A program made the translations under genes and the position numbers. Under the pieces are notes generated by a model. That model saw nothing but the letters and a program-made list of their open reading frames with translations, did not search any database and was not told the origin of the DNA. From contig MU129047.1 of the NCBI GenBank assembly GCA_014904985.1, positions 74,919 to 138,918 on the forward strand: a stretch of 64,000 nt of DNA. Reading direction: 5' to 3'. The stretch comes from Hydnum rufescens UP504. Taxonomy: Eukaryota > Basidiomycota > Agaricomycetes > Cantharellales > Hydnaceae. Every line of letters begins with the position of its first letter. Position 1 is the first letter of the stretch. Shown piece by piece: positions 33,661-44,914 of the stretch.

Positions 33661-36480
33661 AGGGCAGATAGATCTGTAGGGGAGCCTAAATGCTCAAGTG
33701 GAGTGAGGGTGGGCAGAGCAAGAAGAGACTATGGTATTTGGAACTACTGGCCAATTTATGGCCTACAGGATAGGAGAAAATACAGGAGTTACAAGTAGAA
33801 ACACAGAGATGTACCAAAGAGAATACAGGACAAATTATGTCAGTGGTCCATGGGCACGGAAACTGCCCATGGACCTAGGAGACGTCCGCCGAATGCAGCA
33901 GACATGCTTGAACCCAATGTGATTACTGAATAGGGGTTTCCCCCTCTAAAACCATCCTTCAGCCTGCCAGACCCATCCTTTGGTCTGTCAAACACTCCAA
34001 CTCCAACACTCCCCCTCAAGCACAACCTAATCCAAGTCCAACTGTGTGAAAATCTGATTTCATTGGCCCGAGGGCTTTCGTGAGAATGTCGGCCATCATT
34101 TCATCTGTGGGACAATAAGTAAAATTGAAGTTCCGTCTTTGTTGTGAGAAAAGAACCTTGTGCAATAGATCAAGGATGCGGAGGTACAAACCAGTGGGGG
34201 TTTACATGCAGTACCTACACTATATATAGTAAAATAGGGGGTGGCCCTAGAGTGGGCCAGAACAGTAAAGAAAAGGGGAGGCCACAATTTGGCATGTGAT
34301 ATGAATATGCCGTAGCTGATAACTGCCTACAACAACACTTTGATCATCTTGCAGATAAAGTGAAACCGTATATTGATATGTTTCATTCAGGCATGATAAT
34401 TGTCACCCATCATGAGTCTTAATGCTGACTGATTGTCGCAATAGAGCACTGTTGGCTCAAGTGAGAGCTGAAACAATTTGTTAATTAGCCACCGAAGCCA
34501 TATACCTTCTTTGGCTGCATGTGTCACAGCAACATACTCCACCTCTGCTGTAGATAATGTGACCAGCTGTTGTTTTCTTGAGCTCCATGAGATGGCACTG
34601 CCATTGATTAGAAATGCATATCTGGAGATCGCATGTTGGTGGCTCTGAGTGGCTCTGTTGGCATCCATGAAGCCGAGTAGATCATGATGCTTGGTACCAT
34701 ACACTAGATTAACATCTTTTGTACCTGCCAAATATCGGATGATTTGTTTGGCAGCCTCCCAGTGTACTGGTCCTGGGTTGTCAAGGAATTGTGACAAAGT
34801 CGAAACAGCAAAGGTAATATTGGGGTGGGTGGCTACTGATGCATACATAAGGCTGCCAATAGCCTCGTGATATGGAGTCTGTTTCATTTGGGTGACATCC
34901 ATAAGATTGGTTGGGCAGTCTGCCTGCGAGTATGTGGCTCCGGGCTCCATCAGTGTAGTAACGGGCTTTGCATCATTCAGGGAGAATCATCCAATGATAG
35001 AGTTGATGTAAGAAGTCTGCGAGAGTTGAATAACTCAGGATTTGCGATCTCACTTGACCTTAATTCCAAGTAGCCAGTGTAGTGGCCTGAGATTGGTAAT
35101 AGAGTACTTAGCATTTATTTTCTCCTTATATGCATCAAGCAACCTTCTCAATGGACCTGTAAATGTGCAATCATTGACATGGATTGCCAGTATAAGTGGC
35201 TGTCCCACTTCCTCAGTATGAAGAACACTGGGATCAGCTTGGCTTGTGCTGAATCCAAGATCAGTAAGGGCCCATGAGAGTGAATTGTACCAGCATCAGC
35301 TGGCTTGTTTAAGACCATAAAGGGTCTTCCATAATTGCAGGATCGTATTCGTACCCCAAGGTTTGTAACTGGGGGGGAATTGCATGTAAATTTCCTTGTC
35401 AGGGTCCAATTTGCCATTTAGATAGGCACCATTGAAATTGAATGAGTCGATCTCCCAGTCCTTTTTGGCAGTGATTGCAATGATCATCCAAAAACTTGCC
35501 ATTCAGGCCACAGGAGAATAGGTTTCATAATAGTCAACACCATAAATTTGAGTGAAACCACAAGCAATGAGACATGCCTTGTATTTTGAAATACTACTGT
35601 CAGCCTTGTGCTTGATCTTAAAGACCAGTTTGCAGTCAATGATGTTTTGACCTTGGGGTCTCAGCACTTCTTTGTACGTTCTGGCATCCTCAACAGTTTT
35701 GAGCTCAGTGTTGGTAGCCTTCTCCCATTCTGGCCAATCAGTCCTCGATTTTGCCTCTTCCAGCGATCTGGGGTCACCATTCAGGTCCTGTAGTGCAACA
35801 TTGTTGAATTCAATTTAATACACAGCGTCATTGACAAAGGAATTTGCATTGTCGGTGTTTCCGGATGTGGGATTACTCCCCCTGATGCCGGGGATTTGGC
35901 TGTTGGGTTTCAAATGCAGATAGCTGTGGACTGTACCTTCACCCTGCTCAAGGCATTGTACATACTGGGAGGGCTTGTGGGCACAAGTGGATTGCCATTC
36001 GGGTTGAATAGTCTGAACTGGGTTTGGTGCTGAAGGTATTTCAAGGAGCCAGGGTGCTTGGACAGGCATGGTCAGCCCATCTTCTGTGTGATCCCCATCA
36101 TTGGACTTGGTTGAGTCAGCATGGGGTGGTGGTGTAGCAGATGGAGCTGGCAGCAGGGTTTTGGTGACTACTGGGTGTGGCTGAGCACCAGTGCTCACTT
36201 TATTGAAGGGAATTTCAATCATCGGTGCAATAAACTTGATGTTTTGTTCAACTGAGATTGATGGGTTTGACATCAAATTTGACATCAACCATTGTCAACA
36301 GCCTGAAGATGAAGGACTTCTCAAATATTCAGTACAACCCCATGGCTGTGCATTATGCACAACTAAGGGTGACAGCTCAGTAGCTTTGCTCAATCAGATG
36401 AAAGAGATCACATAGTACATTGAGTACCACATCAAAATACAGGTGGGTGGACCAGGTATAGTTCAATGGGGGGCATGCAT
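33660..36480 (-). mobile_element. Ty1/copia retrotransposon, 5'-truncated and decayed
   Basis: Minus-strand element. The 3' LTR begins at about 34011 (TGTTGGAGTTGGAG) just after a polypurine tract (TTGAGGGGGAG) and runs left to about 33670. Coding remains run from about 36400 down to 34090. Integrase and everything upstream are missing. The 5' edge meets a tandem repeat near 36480. CpG is strongly depleted. Confidence 0.8.
34040..36400 (-). pseudogene. copia pol remnant: integrase C-terminus, reverse transcriptase, RNase H
   Basis: In minus order there is a proline-rich linker (36288-35815). Next comes the RT start (WPEWEKATNTELKTVEDART, CKLVFKIKHKADSSISKYKA, GVDYYETYSPVA). The RT core has DSFNFNGAYLNGKLDPDKEI and LWKTLYGLKQAS, with a degraded region at the YVDD site. 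RNase H has ISWSSRKQQLVTLSTAEVEY and CDNQSALRL. The tail DEMMADILTKAL sits after an insertion of about 90 bp. Stops and shifts occur at 35505, about 35280, about 34960 and after 34387. Not functional. Confidence 0.85.
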
Positions 36481-36599
36481 GGTAGATTCACCATGAATAT
36501 ACTAGTACATAGGGAAGGAATGATGGAAGAATTTGAAAGAGTGGCAGAAAGGGGCACAGGTTTGGATGGTAAGAGGAATCAAACAAGCCTAATAATGCT

Positions 36600-37490
36600 T
36601 GAAACAGCAAATATTTGAGCATCCCTGGTGGTGGTGAGGGAAGGTGAGGGGATGATGAGGAACAGTGTGGCCAGAAGTTCTCAGAATACACTGAAAGTAG
36701 GTGTGTTGAAAAGCTGTGGTTTGGGCACACAGAATGCACCCACACACAGCCTGAGCAACAACACCTAGCCCCCAGGGGGGGCACATGAACCCAAAATGGA
36801 AGATTGAGGATAGCACAGTGGAAAGTGGTTGGTTCATCGTGTAAATATGCTTGATGGATTTGGACGAATGAGACGAATTGATTGACCCCAAGAATGTCAA
36901 AATTGGCCATGATTTGACCCCCCCAGGCAATGTTGAGTGGGAGATGAGGGGAAGATGAGGAACAGTGAGGCCAGATGTTCTCAGAATACACTGGAAGTAG
37001 GTGCGTTGAAGAGCTGTGATTTGGGTGCACAGAATTCACCCACACACAGCCTGAGCAACAACACCTAGCCTCCAGGAGGGGCACATGAACCCAAAATGGA
37101 AGATTGAGGATAGCACAGTGGAAAGTGGTCGGTTTGTCACGTAAATATGCTCAACGGATTCAGATGAATGAGATGAATAAATGGAGCCCAAGAACGCTGA
37201 AATCAGCTGTGATTTGACCCCCCCAGGTGATGTTGAGTGGGAGATGAGGGGAAGATGAGGAACTGTGAGGCCAGAAGTTCTCAGAAAACACTGAAAGTAG
37301 GTGTGTTGAAAGGCTATGATTTGGGCACACAGAATACACCCACACACAGCCTGAGCAATGACACCTAGCCCCCAGGAGGAGCATATGAACCCAAGCAGGA
37401 AGATTGAGGATAGTGATGTGACATGAATCAGGTGGTGTATTCTCTTGAAGTAGGCTTGTTGGAGAGCTGAGATTTGGGCACAGATACTGT
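36600..37490. repeat. Three copies of a ~300-bp tandem repeat
   Basis: Landmarks GATGAGGAACAGTG (36655, 36955, 37255) and GGAAGATTGAGGATAG (36800, 37100, 37400) recur every 300 bp. Because 300 is divisible by three, long minus-strand frames (e.g. 37084-36488) run through the array. No family resemblance is seen, so coding is not inferred. Confidence 0.85.
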
Positions 37491-38378
37491 GCCCACACTC
37501 AGCCTATCCAACAAAGCCAGGGCCCCAGTGGGACCCAGCAACATCACATTTGATGTTGGCTGTCTGTTGAAAGCTTGACTCAACACCAGCACTTGCTGAA
37601 ATTAACAAAGCACCCATATACACTGTTCCAATATACCTGGATACCAGCTATTTTTCTGCCACTTATATTGGTAATTCCATTGTTATATTTCTTTGTTTCT
37701 CTTCATGTCCACTTGCCTACTATCTTGGTGTGCTCTGTATACCATATGTGTACACTATTAGCCTTTACACCTCAGGTCTGTTTGCAATGTCCTTTCCAAT
37801 GGGTACAGTACATGTACTTGGCCATTATGTACATTCCTGCCAGGGGGGCCAGGTGTCCTCATTTCCCCATTGTCATCACTGGCCCCCCCTTCTTCATATT
37901 TCTTTTCTTCCTGCCCCCACCCTCCTCCTCCTGTTGATGATTTGAGGGACCTCACAGACACACAATTGAGTTTCCCCCCTGACCTAACAGGCATGGACAG
38001 TGTCCTACATGAGATATGTATATCAGCAGATGGGGGGCCCCTGGCAGTAGTGAAATCCTTTCAGACTCCACTGAGTGGTGAAGAAATGTATTTATTCATA
38101 TTTTCTGAGGGACAATGGAGTGCACTTGCCCTCCACTCTGGGAGAGAATCTGAATGATTAGACCTGAATCCTCAGGGATTGGGGGTGGATTTATTATGCC
38201 CACCAGAACCAGGTGTTATTTTCATTCCACAAGAAATGCTGTATCAGGCTGTAGTGTCCAGGGTTACAATTTGGATATAGGGGTAGTATCCACTGTTAGT
38301 CATGTGGCCATGCATCCTGAACCAAATTCGAGACTTGTCACATGTCACACAATCCCAACTCAGTCAGCCACAAATGTA
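37491..38378. other. CpG-poor flank with unrecognised frames
   Basis: Plus-strand frames at 37575-37937 (hydrophobic, repeat-derived in appearance) and 37870-38157 (PPPPVDDLRDLTDTQLSFPP and on) lack recognisable domains. Nothing else seen. Confidence 0.35.
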
Positions 38379-38510
38379 GGTCTAGTTAGATATTACGAGC
38401 CTTGCATTTATATAGTCTAACTAGAGGTTTTGATGCTGGGGCCCCTGGGGCTGGCTAACCTGATTTCCATGGTTCAGGCAGGGGCCCCTGGGGGGCCCTG
38501 TGTGGGACTT
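38379..38510 (+). repeat. Left terminal inverted repeat of the composite element
   Basis: TAGTTAGATATT...TCTAACTAGA followed by two GGGGCCCCTGGGG palindromic blocks. Matches the complement of 45900-46039. Confidence 0.65.
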
Positions 38511-38620
38511 CATGCATCAAACCAAGCTCCAACTTATAGATCTCAGCCGGGGCTCTCTCCAGTACCACAGTAGTAGTATTCTTACATACCCCTCCAGGGT
38601 GGTATGTTTTATTTATAATC

Positions 38621-38627
<7 letters not shown>

Positions 38628-38655
<28 letters not shown>
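38628..38655. repeat. (ATT)n microsatellite
   Basis: Uninterrupted ATT triplets next to the left terminal repeat. A similar AATA-rich tract (45866-45897) lies next to the right terminal repeat, which adds to the mirror symmetry of the structure. Confidence 0.9.
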
Positions 38656-38657
<2 letters not shown>

Positions 38658-38737
38658 ACATATCCTCTGCACCTGACTCCCAATTGGGAATCAGACTGTC
38701 ACCCAGCCTGTCTCTGGCATAATTTTCTGGAGGGGAC

Positions 38738-40989
38738 CTAGAACAACAAATAATAATACATTAGTAAAAAAGAAAACTAGGGGGCCAAAAGAGTGCTTCT
38801 GCTGCTCTTTTGGCCCCCTTGTACATCCTGTAATTAAAAACTTACTGGGTGCTTTGCCTGTCATCTCACCAGTTGTGGGTGTTTGAGGGCTGGGCCCTCA
38901 GGTGCTGTTGTCAGTGGCTGAGCCTCCATATTTGTGTGGGGGTTTTCACACAGGGAGGGAGGAGGTGCCTAGATCAATACATTAATTAAACAAAAAAAGA
39001 GGCAGTGCCAAAAGAGCAGCAGAAGCTGCTCTTTTGGTACCATCATATGTCCTGTAATTGAGAACTTACCAGGTATTACCACACACCCGCTGCAGTGGGT
39101 GTGTGGTACCGTATTTCCCCCATTGTTGTGTTCAGGCATTGGGTTCTTGGATTGGGTTGCGGGTGGCTGTGCATGTCCATTTTTGGTCTTGGACCTTGGC
39201 TGTGTTCTTGTTGGGTGGGGTTTCATGCATCAAGGGGAGACCTAGAATAATCAATAATATGTTAGTTTAAAAAAAAAGAAAAAAACAGAAGCAGCACCCA
39301 AAGAGCAGCAGCAGCAGCTCTTTGGGCACCGTTGTACATGCTGGGAGAAACTAACTACACCTGCTGCAGCAGGTGTGGTCCTGTATTTAGTTCGTTGTTG
39401 TGCAGATTCAGGGTCCAGGTGGCTGTGCATGTTTGTATTTGTCTCGAACCTCGCCAGGTGGGGTATCACACAGTGGAGGTACCTAGATAATAAGACAATA
39501 GTAAAGAAAAAAAAATTGGAAGACAACACCAAAAGAGCAGCTGGCACTGCTCTTTTGGCATCATCGTACATGCCATACCTAATATTGCCACACACCTGCT
39601 TTGGCAGGTGTGTGGCATCATTGTATTGTGGATAGTTGAGCATTGAGTTCTTGTGTGGCTGTGCACAGGCCCATATGTTGCCCTGGGCCTTGTCTATGTA
39701 TTCTTTGGGCAGGTGGGGTTTCGTGGTAGGAGAAAAGACCTAGGGAAATGAGCATGTTAATAATAATAATAAAAATCCAAGCAATGTCAAAAGAGCAGCT
39801 GATGCTGCTCTTTTGGCATTGTAGTACATGGAAAACTCACCTAGTAATACCACACACCTGCTGCAGTGGGTGTGTGGTATCATATTTGACTCGCCGTGGC
39901 AGTCATTGGGGTGTTTGGGGGCTGGGCTTTTGGGTGGCTGCATACGTCAGTGTTTTGCCTTGGGCTTTGTCTGTGCTGGCTTCAGGTGAGGTTTCGTGGA
40001 GGGAAAAGGAGCCTAGAATAGCAAATACATTAGTAAAAGGAAAAAAACCCAAGCAGCACCAAAAGAGCAGCTGGTGCTGCTCTTTTGGTGCTGTACTGTA
40101 CTTGAAAACTCACCTAATATTGCCACACACCTGCCACAGCAGGTGTGTGGCACCATGGGTTCTTCCTTCATGCCACACCATCCAGGTATTAGGGCCACAG
40201 GATGCGTGGCTGTGAGGTTGTTGGGTTGTGGGTGACTGCTCAGGTCTGTGATTCATCTTGGGCCTCGGCTGTGTTCTTGTCAGGGGGTTTTGTACATCAA
40301 GAGGAGACCTAGAATGATGAAGAATACATTAGTTTTAAAAAAAAGCAGAAGCAGCACCAAAAGAGCAGCTACTGCTGCTCTTTGGGTGCTGCTGTACATG
40401 CTGCAGTGAAAAACTCACCATGTATTACCACACACCCACCGCAGCGGGTGTGTGGTACCATATATTATCCGTTGTGGGCATTTGGGGACTGGGACCTCAG
40501 ATTGAGCCTTGGGTGGCCACGCACATCCATATTTCACCATGAGTTTCATTGGCCTTCTTTGGGCAGGCTTTTGTGTAGTGAAGGGGACCTAGAATATTAA
40601 TAATAATACTTTAGTAAAAAGAAAAACCAGAGGTAGTGCCAAAAGAGCAGCTCCTGCTGCTCTTTTGGTGCCATTTTACACATTGGAATGGAAACTTACG
40701 ATGTATTACCACACACCCGCCTCGGTGGGTGTGTGGTGCTGTATTTCATTCATTGTGGTGTTCGTTTGTGGGGATTTCAGTACTGGGACCTTGGATTGAA
40801 TCCTGAGGGCTGCGCAGGCCCTCATTTCGCCTTGGCCTCTTCTGGTTTCTTCTGGTGGGGTTTCGCCCAGTGAAGGAAGACCTAGAATGAATGAATAATA
40901 TGTTAGTAAATTAAATAAAATGAGGCAGTGCCAAAAGAGCAGCTGATGCTGCTCTTTTGGCACTGTCATGCAGACCTTAATCGACTTAC
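38738..40989 (-). repeat. Left array: nine intron-like units with internal hairpins, exons with palindromes
   Basis: Read on the minus strand, nine intron-like segments occupy 40989-40882, 40699-40589, 40418-40309, 40113-40013, 39840-39740, 39578-39483, 39355-39242, 39069-38969 and 38845-38738 (about 96-114 nt). Each runs GTAAGT/GTGAGT (GTTAGT and GTATGG in two) to TTCTAG or GATCTAG, and most have a TTACTAAT-like branch site 15-25 nt before the AG. Each holds a hairpin of the type GCCAAAAGAGCAGC-loop-GCTGCTCTTTTGGC. The 120-195 nt segments between them mostly carry a palindrome of the type CCACACACCCGCTGCAGYGGGTGTGTGG close to the donor. No reading frame is shared between units, so this is not evidently a protein gene. 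Confidence 0.85.
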
Positions 40990-41072
40990 AAGGCATCACT
41001 ACACCTGCCACAGCAGGTGTGGTCCTGTTGTACTTCCCTTTGTGTCCATGTTGAGTAGATCTCAAGGACACT

Positions 41073-41400
41073 ACTCAATGCCGGCACTTTCCGGGATCGA
41101 AAGAGTGCCCAATTGCATTTGGGATCTTGCATCTGGAGAACTGAAACTTTCCTTGATGGGACATATATCCACTGTATGCAGTCAGCCTGCAACATCCATA
41201 TCTATTCTCTGCTGGAGAGGGGGACTTGGTGTTTTGATCGATTACTATAATGGCCTTGACAAATATTCTCGGACCACTATATTCATGCGAGATACATAGT
41301 ATTTATTATTTGTTGCCCATCTAGGTATTTATTACCTATCTAGGTTTGTGCAGCCCATAATTGGGCACTCTTTCAATCCCAGAAAGTGCCGGCATTGAGT
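41073..41400. mobile_element. 328-bp inverted-repeat element carrying a gene fragment
   Basis: Left end ACTCAATGCCGGCACTTTC, then GAAAGAGTGCCCAATT. Right end AATTGGGCACTCTTTC, then GAAAGTGCCGGCATTGAGT. The inverted repeats are about 35 bp with one or two mismatches. The element separates the leftward array from the rightward array. Confidence 0.8.
41108..41285 (+). pseudogene. Prp46/PLRG1 WD40 fragment, decayed
   Basis: Plus-strand translation gives IWDLASGELKLSLMGHISTV. After a small deletion and frame change it gives AVSLQHPYLFSAGE, then in another frame VLIDYYNGLDKYS, which aligns with the family's KVIRHYHGHLSGVYS. These are consecutive blocks of the WD40 propeller of the spliceosomal NineTeen-complex-associated factor Prp46 (PLRG1/PRL1). 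Only about 60 codons' worth remains, with shifts, a TGA stop and intervening deletions. It is enclosed by the 328-bp element's inverted repeats. Confidence 0.75.
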
Positions 41401-41780
41401 GGTTTGTTTTGAGGCTTACCTAAGCCACATCTTTCATATATAGGACTCGACTCACAAAGACTGAGGGGGAAAACAGGATCACACACCCGCTGCAGTGGGT
41501 GTGTGATCATATAAGGTGAGTGTCCATCCCAGTAGACACAACCCCACAAAAAGGGCAGCAAAAGCTGCCCTGCTCCTTTCACTAACTGACATCTTATTTC
41601 TATTCTAGGTTATCATCTCCCACCTGAATGATGACCTGTGTGAAACCCATGGCAACCCCAGGGAGATTAATGCAAACCAGACCCTGTGTGAGAATCCACA
41701 TGTGTGCACAGCCCCCAAATGCATGCAACAACAGATGAAATATGGTACCACACACCTGCTGCAGCAGGTGTGTGGTAATA

Positions 41781-44700
41781 TAAGGTAGGTGACATACATA
41801 AGTCATCACTTCCGGAAGCAAACCATTTCAAAATAAGCGCACATCTCCCAGAGTTGCCACAACCACTTTTGTGTTATTTGGCCACCTAGGACATGTAGAT
41901 AGGATGTATTTCTACAACTTCTTGGTCTCAGAATGTCCATATATAGCAGGGATCAGAAGTTATAATGCAAATGGTTTGTAATGTTGGAGATCAACTTCTT
42001 TATGCTTCCCAATTGCAGCAATGCAGTTGAGCTAATTTAGGTTTGGATAATTTTGCACTCCGGAGTGGGCGAATGTATTGATTATATAATATGCTTTCCT
42101 AATTTGGAAAGCCCTGCTCACAATGCCCTAGCCCCCCCTGCCTGTCTATGGCTCTCAGGAAGAAGTGTAAGCGTGCTCAGAATTTGGGAGCATACTCCCA
42201 AAGGAGGGTAAGGGACATATTCATGATCTCAGACACTTTTTCAAACCTCACTGCCATTGAGTTTCAGAATCTGAATTTGGCCCAACCACCCACCCCTCCA
42301 CTCCCCTACCTCCCCCCCACTCTATCACATAGACCAGTTCTGGTCCACTCCAGCAATTCAGAGTTTTCCTCAGATTTTGGACTTGATTCTGACTCTGATG
42401 ACATTTCTTCAGATGTCTTGGATGATGTTGACTTGGTTCATATGGCCCCAACCACAGAAGATATGTTCAAAACAAGTCTGTTTGATGCCCAGAAGACTCT
42501 AGAGAAGCTTTCAAATGTCTGCAGTCGCATATCTGGCCACAGGGTGAAGTACTCAGGTGCCACTTTGAATGGCAAGCATGCAATACAGACACAATATCTA
42601 GACCAGAGGAAGAAGAAGAACCTTGATCACCAAATTGAGGAGATGAAGAGGAAGACTGCTTATGACCACAAGAAACGTGCGATAAACCATTATTTCTCCC
42701 CAAAATGCAATATCACCTCTGCCCCTGCCCCTGCCATTGATACTGATCTCCTTGATGTTGGATTTGATGATCCTGGGTTCTCTGAGATGCCATGAGTACA
42801 AACCCAGCCCCCCAATGTCAATAATTCAATTCCATCCTTACCAATATCTTCTCCTCGACTCCCCACTCTCAGCCCCATGACGGGGGATGGGACAGATTCC
42901 GAGGAGGGCCTCAACAGTCCTGATAGGACTGCATGCTCCATTCATCCATTCATTTCCGCACCTAAAAGAGAGGATGCAGCTGTGGCTGCTGCCCAACTTG
43001 AGAAGGTCATGCAGCCTCCCCAAAATAAAGGTGCAGGCCACAAGGATCCAGGGCTGGATTTGCCATCCTGGATGCGATATGAGCAGATGCTCATGGTCTT
43101 ACGTGCATACGGAACTAAGGCAACAGCCATCACTGACAAGAAAGGCTGGATTGAGGCATCACAATGGGTTTCGGCTGCATGGAATAGAGGTGACTCTTAT
43201 GCATCACGCCTTTGGAAGTGGTGTCACACATACATGTCAGACCTCACAACACTGCCAAGGAATATATATGGGACATGGAAGTCGTCAATACTCCTTACAG
43301 ATGAGGATCTCAGAGATGAAATCCAGACTCACCTTCATGGTATCAGGCCTTACATTGCTGCCATGGATATTGTGCAATTCTTGAGCACTCCAGAGATGAA
43401 GACGCAACTATCAAACAAGCCGATCTCACTTCACACCGCACAGCACTGGCTTTGCATTATGGGCTACCATTGGCAGAAGGAATGGAAAGGCCAGTACTCC
43501 AATGGCCACAAGCGTGAGGATGTCACACAATATCACCAGAGCGTGTTTTTGCCAACTATGGCAGAGTACACAAAGTCAATGCAGAAGTGGGATGATGAGG
43601 GTAATGAGGAAGTTCCCATGTTGCCCCCCGAAAAATGGACCATTGTCTGGTTCCACGATGAATCAATCTTCTATGCTCACGATCGCCACAAAGTTCGCTG
43701 GGTTCACAATTCCAAGTCTGCCAAGCCATATGCCAAGGGAGATGGTGCCTCTCTGATGGTTGCCGACTTTGTATCTGCCGACTATGGCTGGCTGCGAAGG
43801 AGATGACTCCGATGCTCATGTTACACTTAAGCCTGGCAAGAACCATGATGGATATTTCTCTAATGAAGAAGTACTGCAGCAAGCCACTTGGGCAATGGAT
43901 GTCTTGTGCCAAAAGCACCCAAATGAGAGGCATGTTTTTGTCTTTGACAATGCTCATACACATGCTAAGTGCTGCTGAGGATGCACTCTCTGCTCTCCAT
44001 ATGCCTCGTAACCCCAAGCATTGGGGTATTACTGTCCCTGCTCGTGATCCAACTGGAAAAACCCTCCATCTCCCTAACAGCAAGCCACACACTGAGATCA
44101 AATGCATGGCTGACACAACTTTCAATGGCCGACAACAAACTCTTTACTTCCTGGATGATCACCCAATGCACCCTGGCAAATTCAAGGGAATGGCGCAGAT
44201 TTTGAAAGAGCGTGGACATCTGAATGTTAATTCCCTTCGTGTGCAGTGTCTGAACTTCAGCTGCTGGTCTATTGCCAACAACAGCTGCTGTTGTCGGAAC
44301 ATTCTTTTTTGTTCAGACGACTTCATCAATATTCTGTGCCTGCTAATAACACATTGCCAAGCCAGAGGCTTCAATGTGCTGTTCCTACCAAAGTTTCATT
44401 GCAAGTTGAACTTCATTGAACAGGTGTGGGGCTATGCCAAGTGGGAATATCGAGAAGCACCACCATCTTCGAGGATTGAGGATGTTGAAAAGAACTCGAA
44501 GGCTGCACTCGATATGGTCTCCATACTTTCAATGCAGTGGTAGGTGGCTCCGGGTCTTGAATCCCCACCACAGATCCATCTGATTCACATCTTTAGGTTC
44601 TCAAATCAGTCTCCACAGTACATGGATGGATATCAACGTGGATTGGATGGCCAAGAAGCTGCATGGGCCACGAGAAAATATCACAGGCACTGTCAGATGC

Positions 44701-44914
44701 CTGCAGATGCAACATGGGAGATGATACGGGAGTGGATGGCCTCAAAATCAGCCCAATAATTCCTGTACATACATGAAAAACTCAAATGTTGCCTTCAGAC
44801 TTGGTTATGGCCTCCAGACTCAAACTAAGAATTGGCGCTCGACAATTTTTGCAGTGCACAGCCACATTGGCATTAGCCAGCATAGTGATGACTTATGTGT
44901 GTTGCCTACCTTAT
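41781..44914 (+). mobile_element. DDE (IS630/Tc1-like) DNA transposon nested in the right array
   Basis: Terminal inverted repeats of about 30 bp. The left starts TAAGGTAGGTGACATACATA. The right, complemented from 44914, starts TAAGGTAGGCAACACACATA. Both continue AGTCATCACT. The element contains the transposase remnant at 42148-44759. To its right the host intron resumes with its hairpin (44946), branch site and AG at 45023. A clear target duplication was not identified. Confidence 0.75.
42148..44759 (+). pseudogene. IS630-like DDE transposase, interrupted
   Basis: Agaricomycete-type DDE_3 transposase. A basic N-terminus (MALRKKCKRAQNLGAYSQRR) is followed by an acidic/P-rich linker and a helix-turn-helix-like region. 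The catalytic core reads WTIVWFHDESIFYAHDRHKV, VFVFDNAHTHAK and FLPKFHCKLNFIEQVWGYAK, giving the D, D and E residues. A cysteine cluster (CCCRN) sits before the last motif. The final exon, MDGYQRGLDGQEAAWATRKY, follows an intron from about 44541 to 44595 and ends at 44759. Damage: an in-frame TGA at 42793-42795, a frame change near 43798 and another near 43972. The rest is well kept, so inactivation is recent or partly due to sequence error. Confidence 0.85.

Noticed and set aside
34096..34287. Separate minus-strand gene near the copia 3' end
   Set aside because: It spans the polymerase tail (DEMMADILTKAL in another frame) and a small insertion. It is a by-product of the decayed pol.
38969..41071. 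Minus-strand frames of 85-130 codons with VPHTHCSGCVV repeats
   Set aside because: These read through intron-like segments and palindromes. The frame is not shared between units, so they are not coding.
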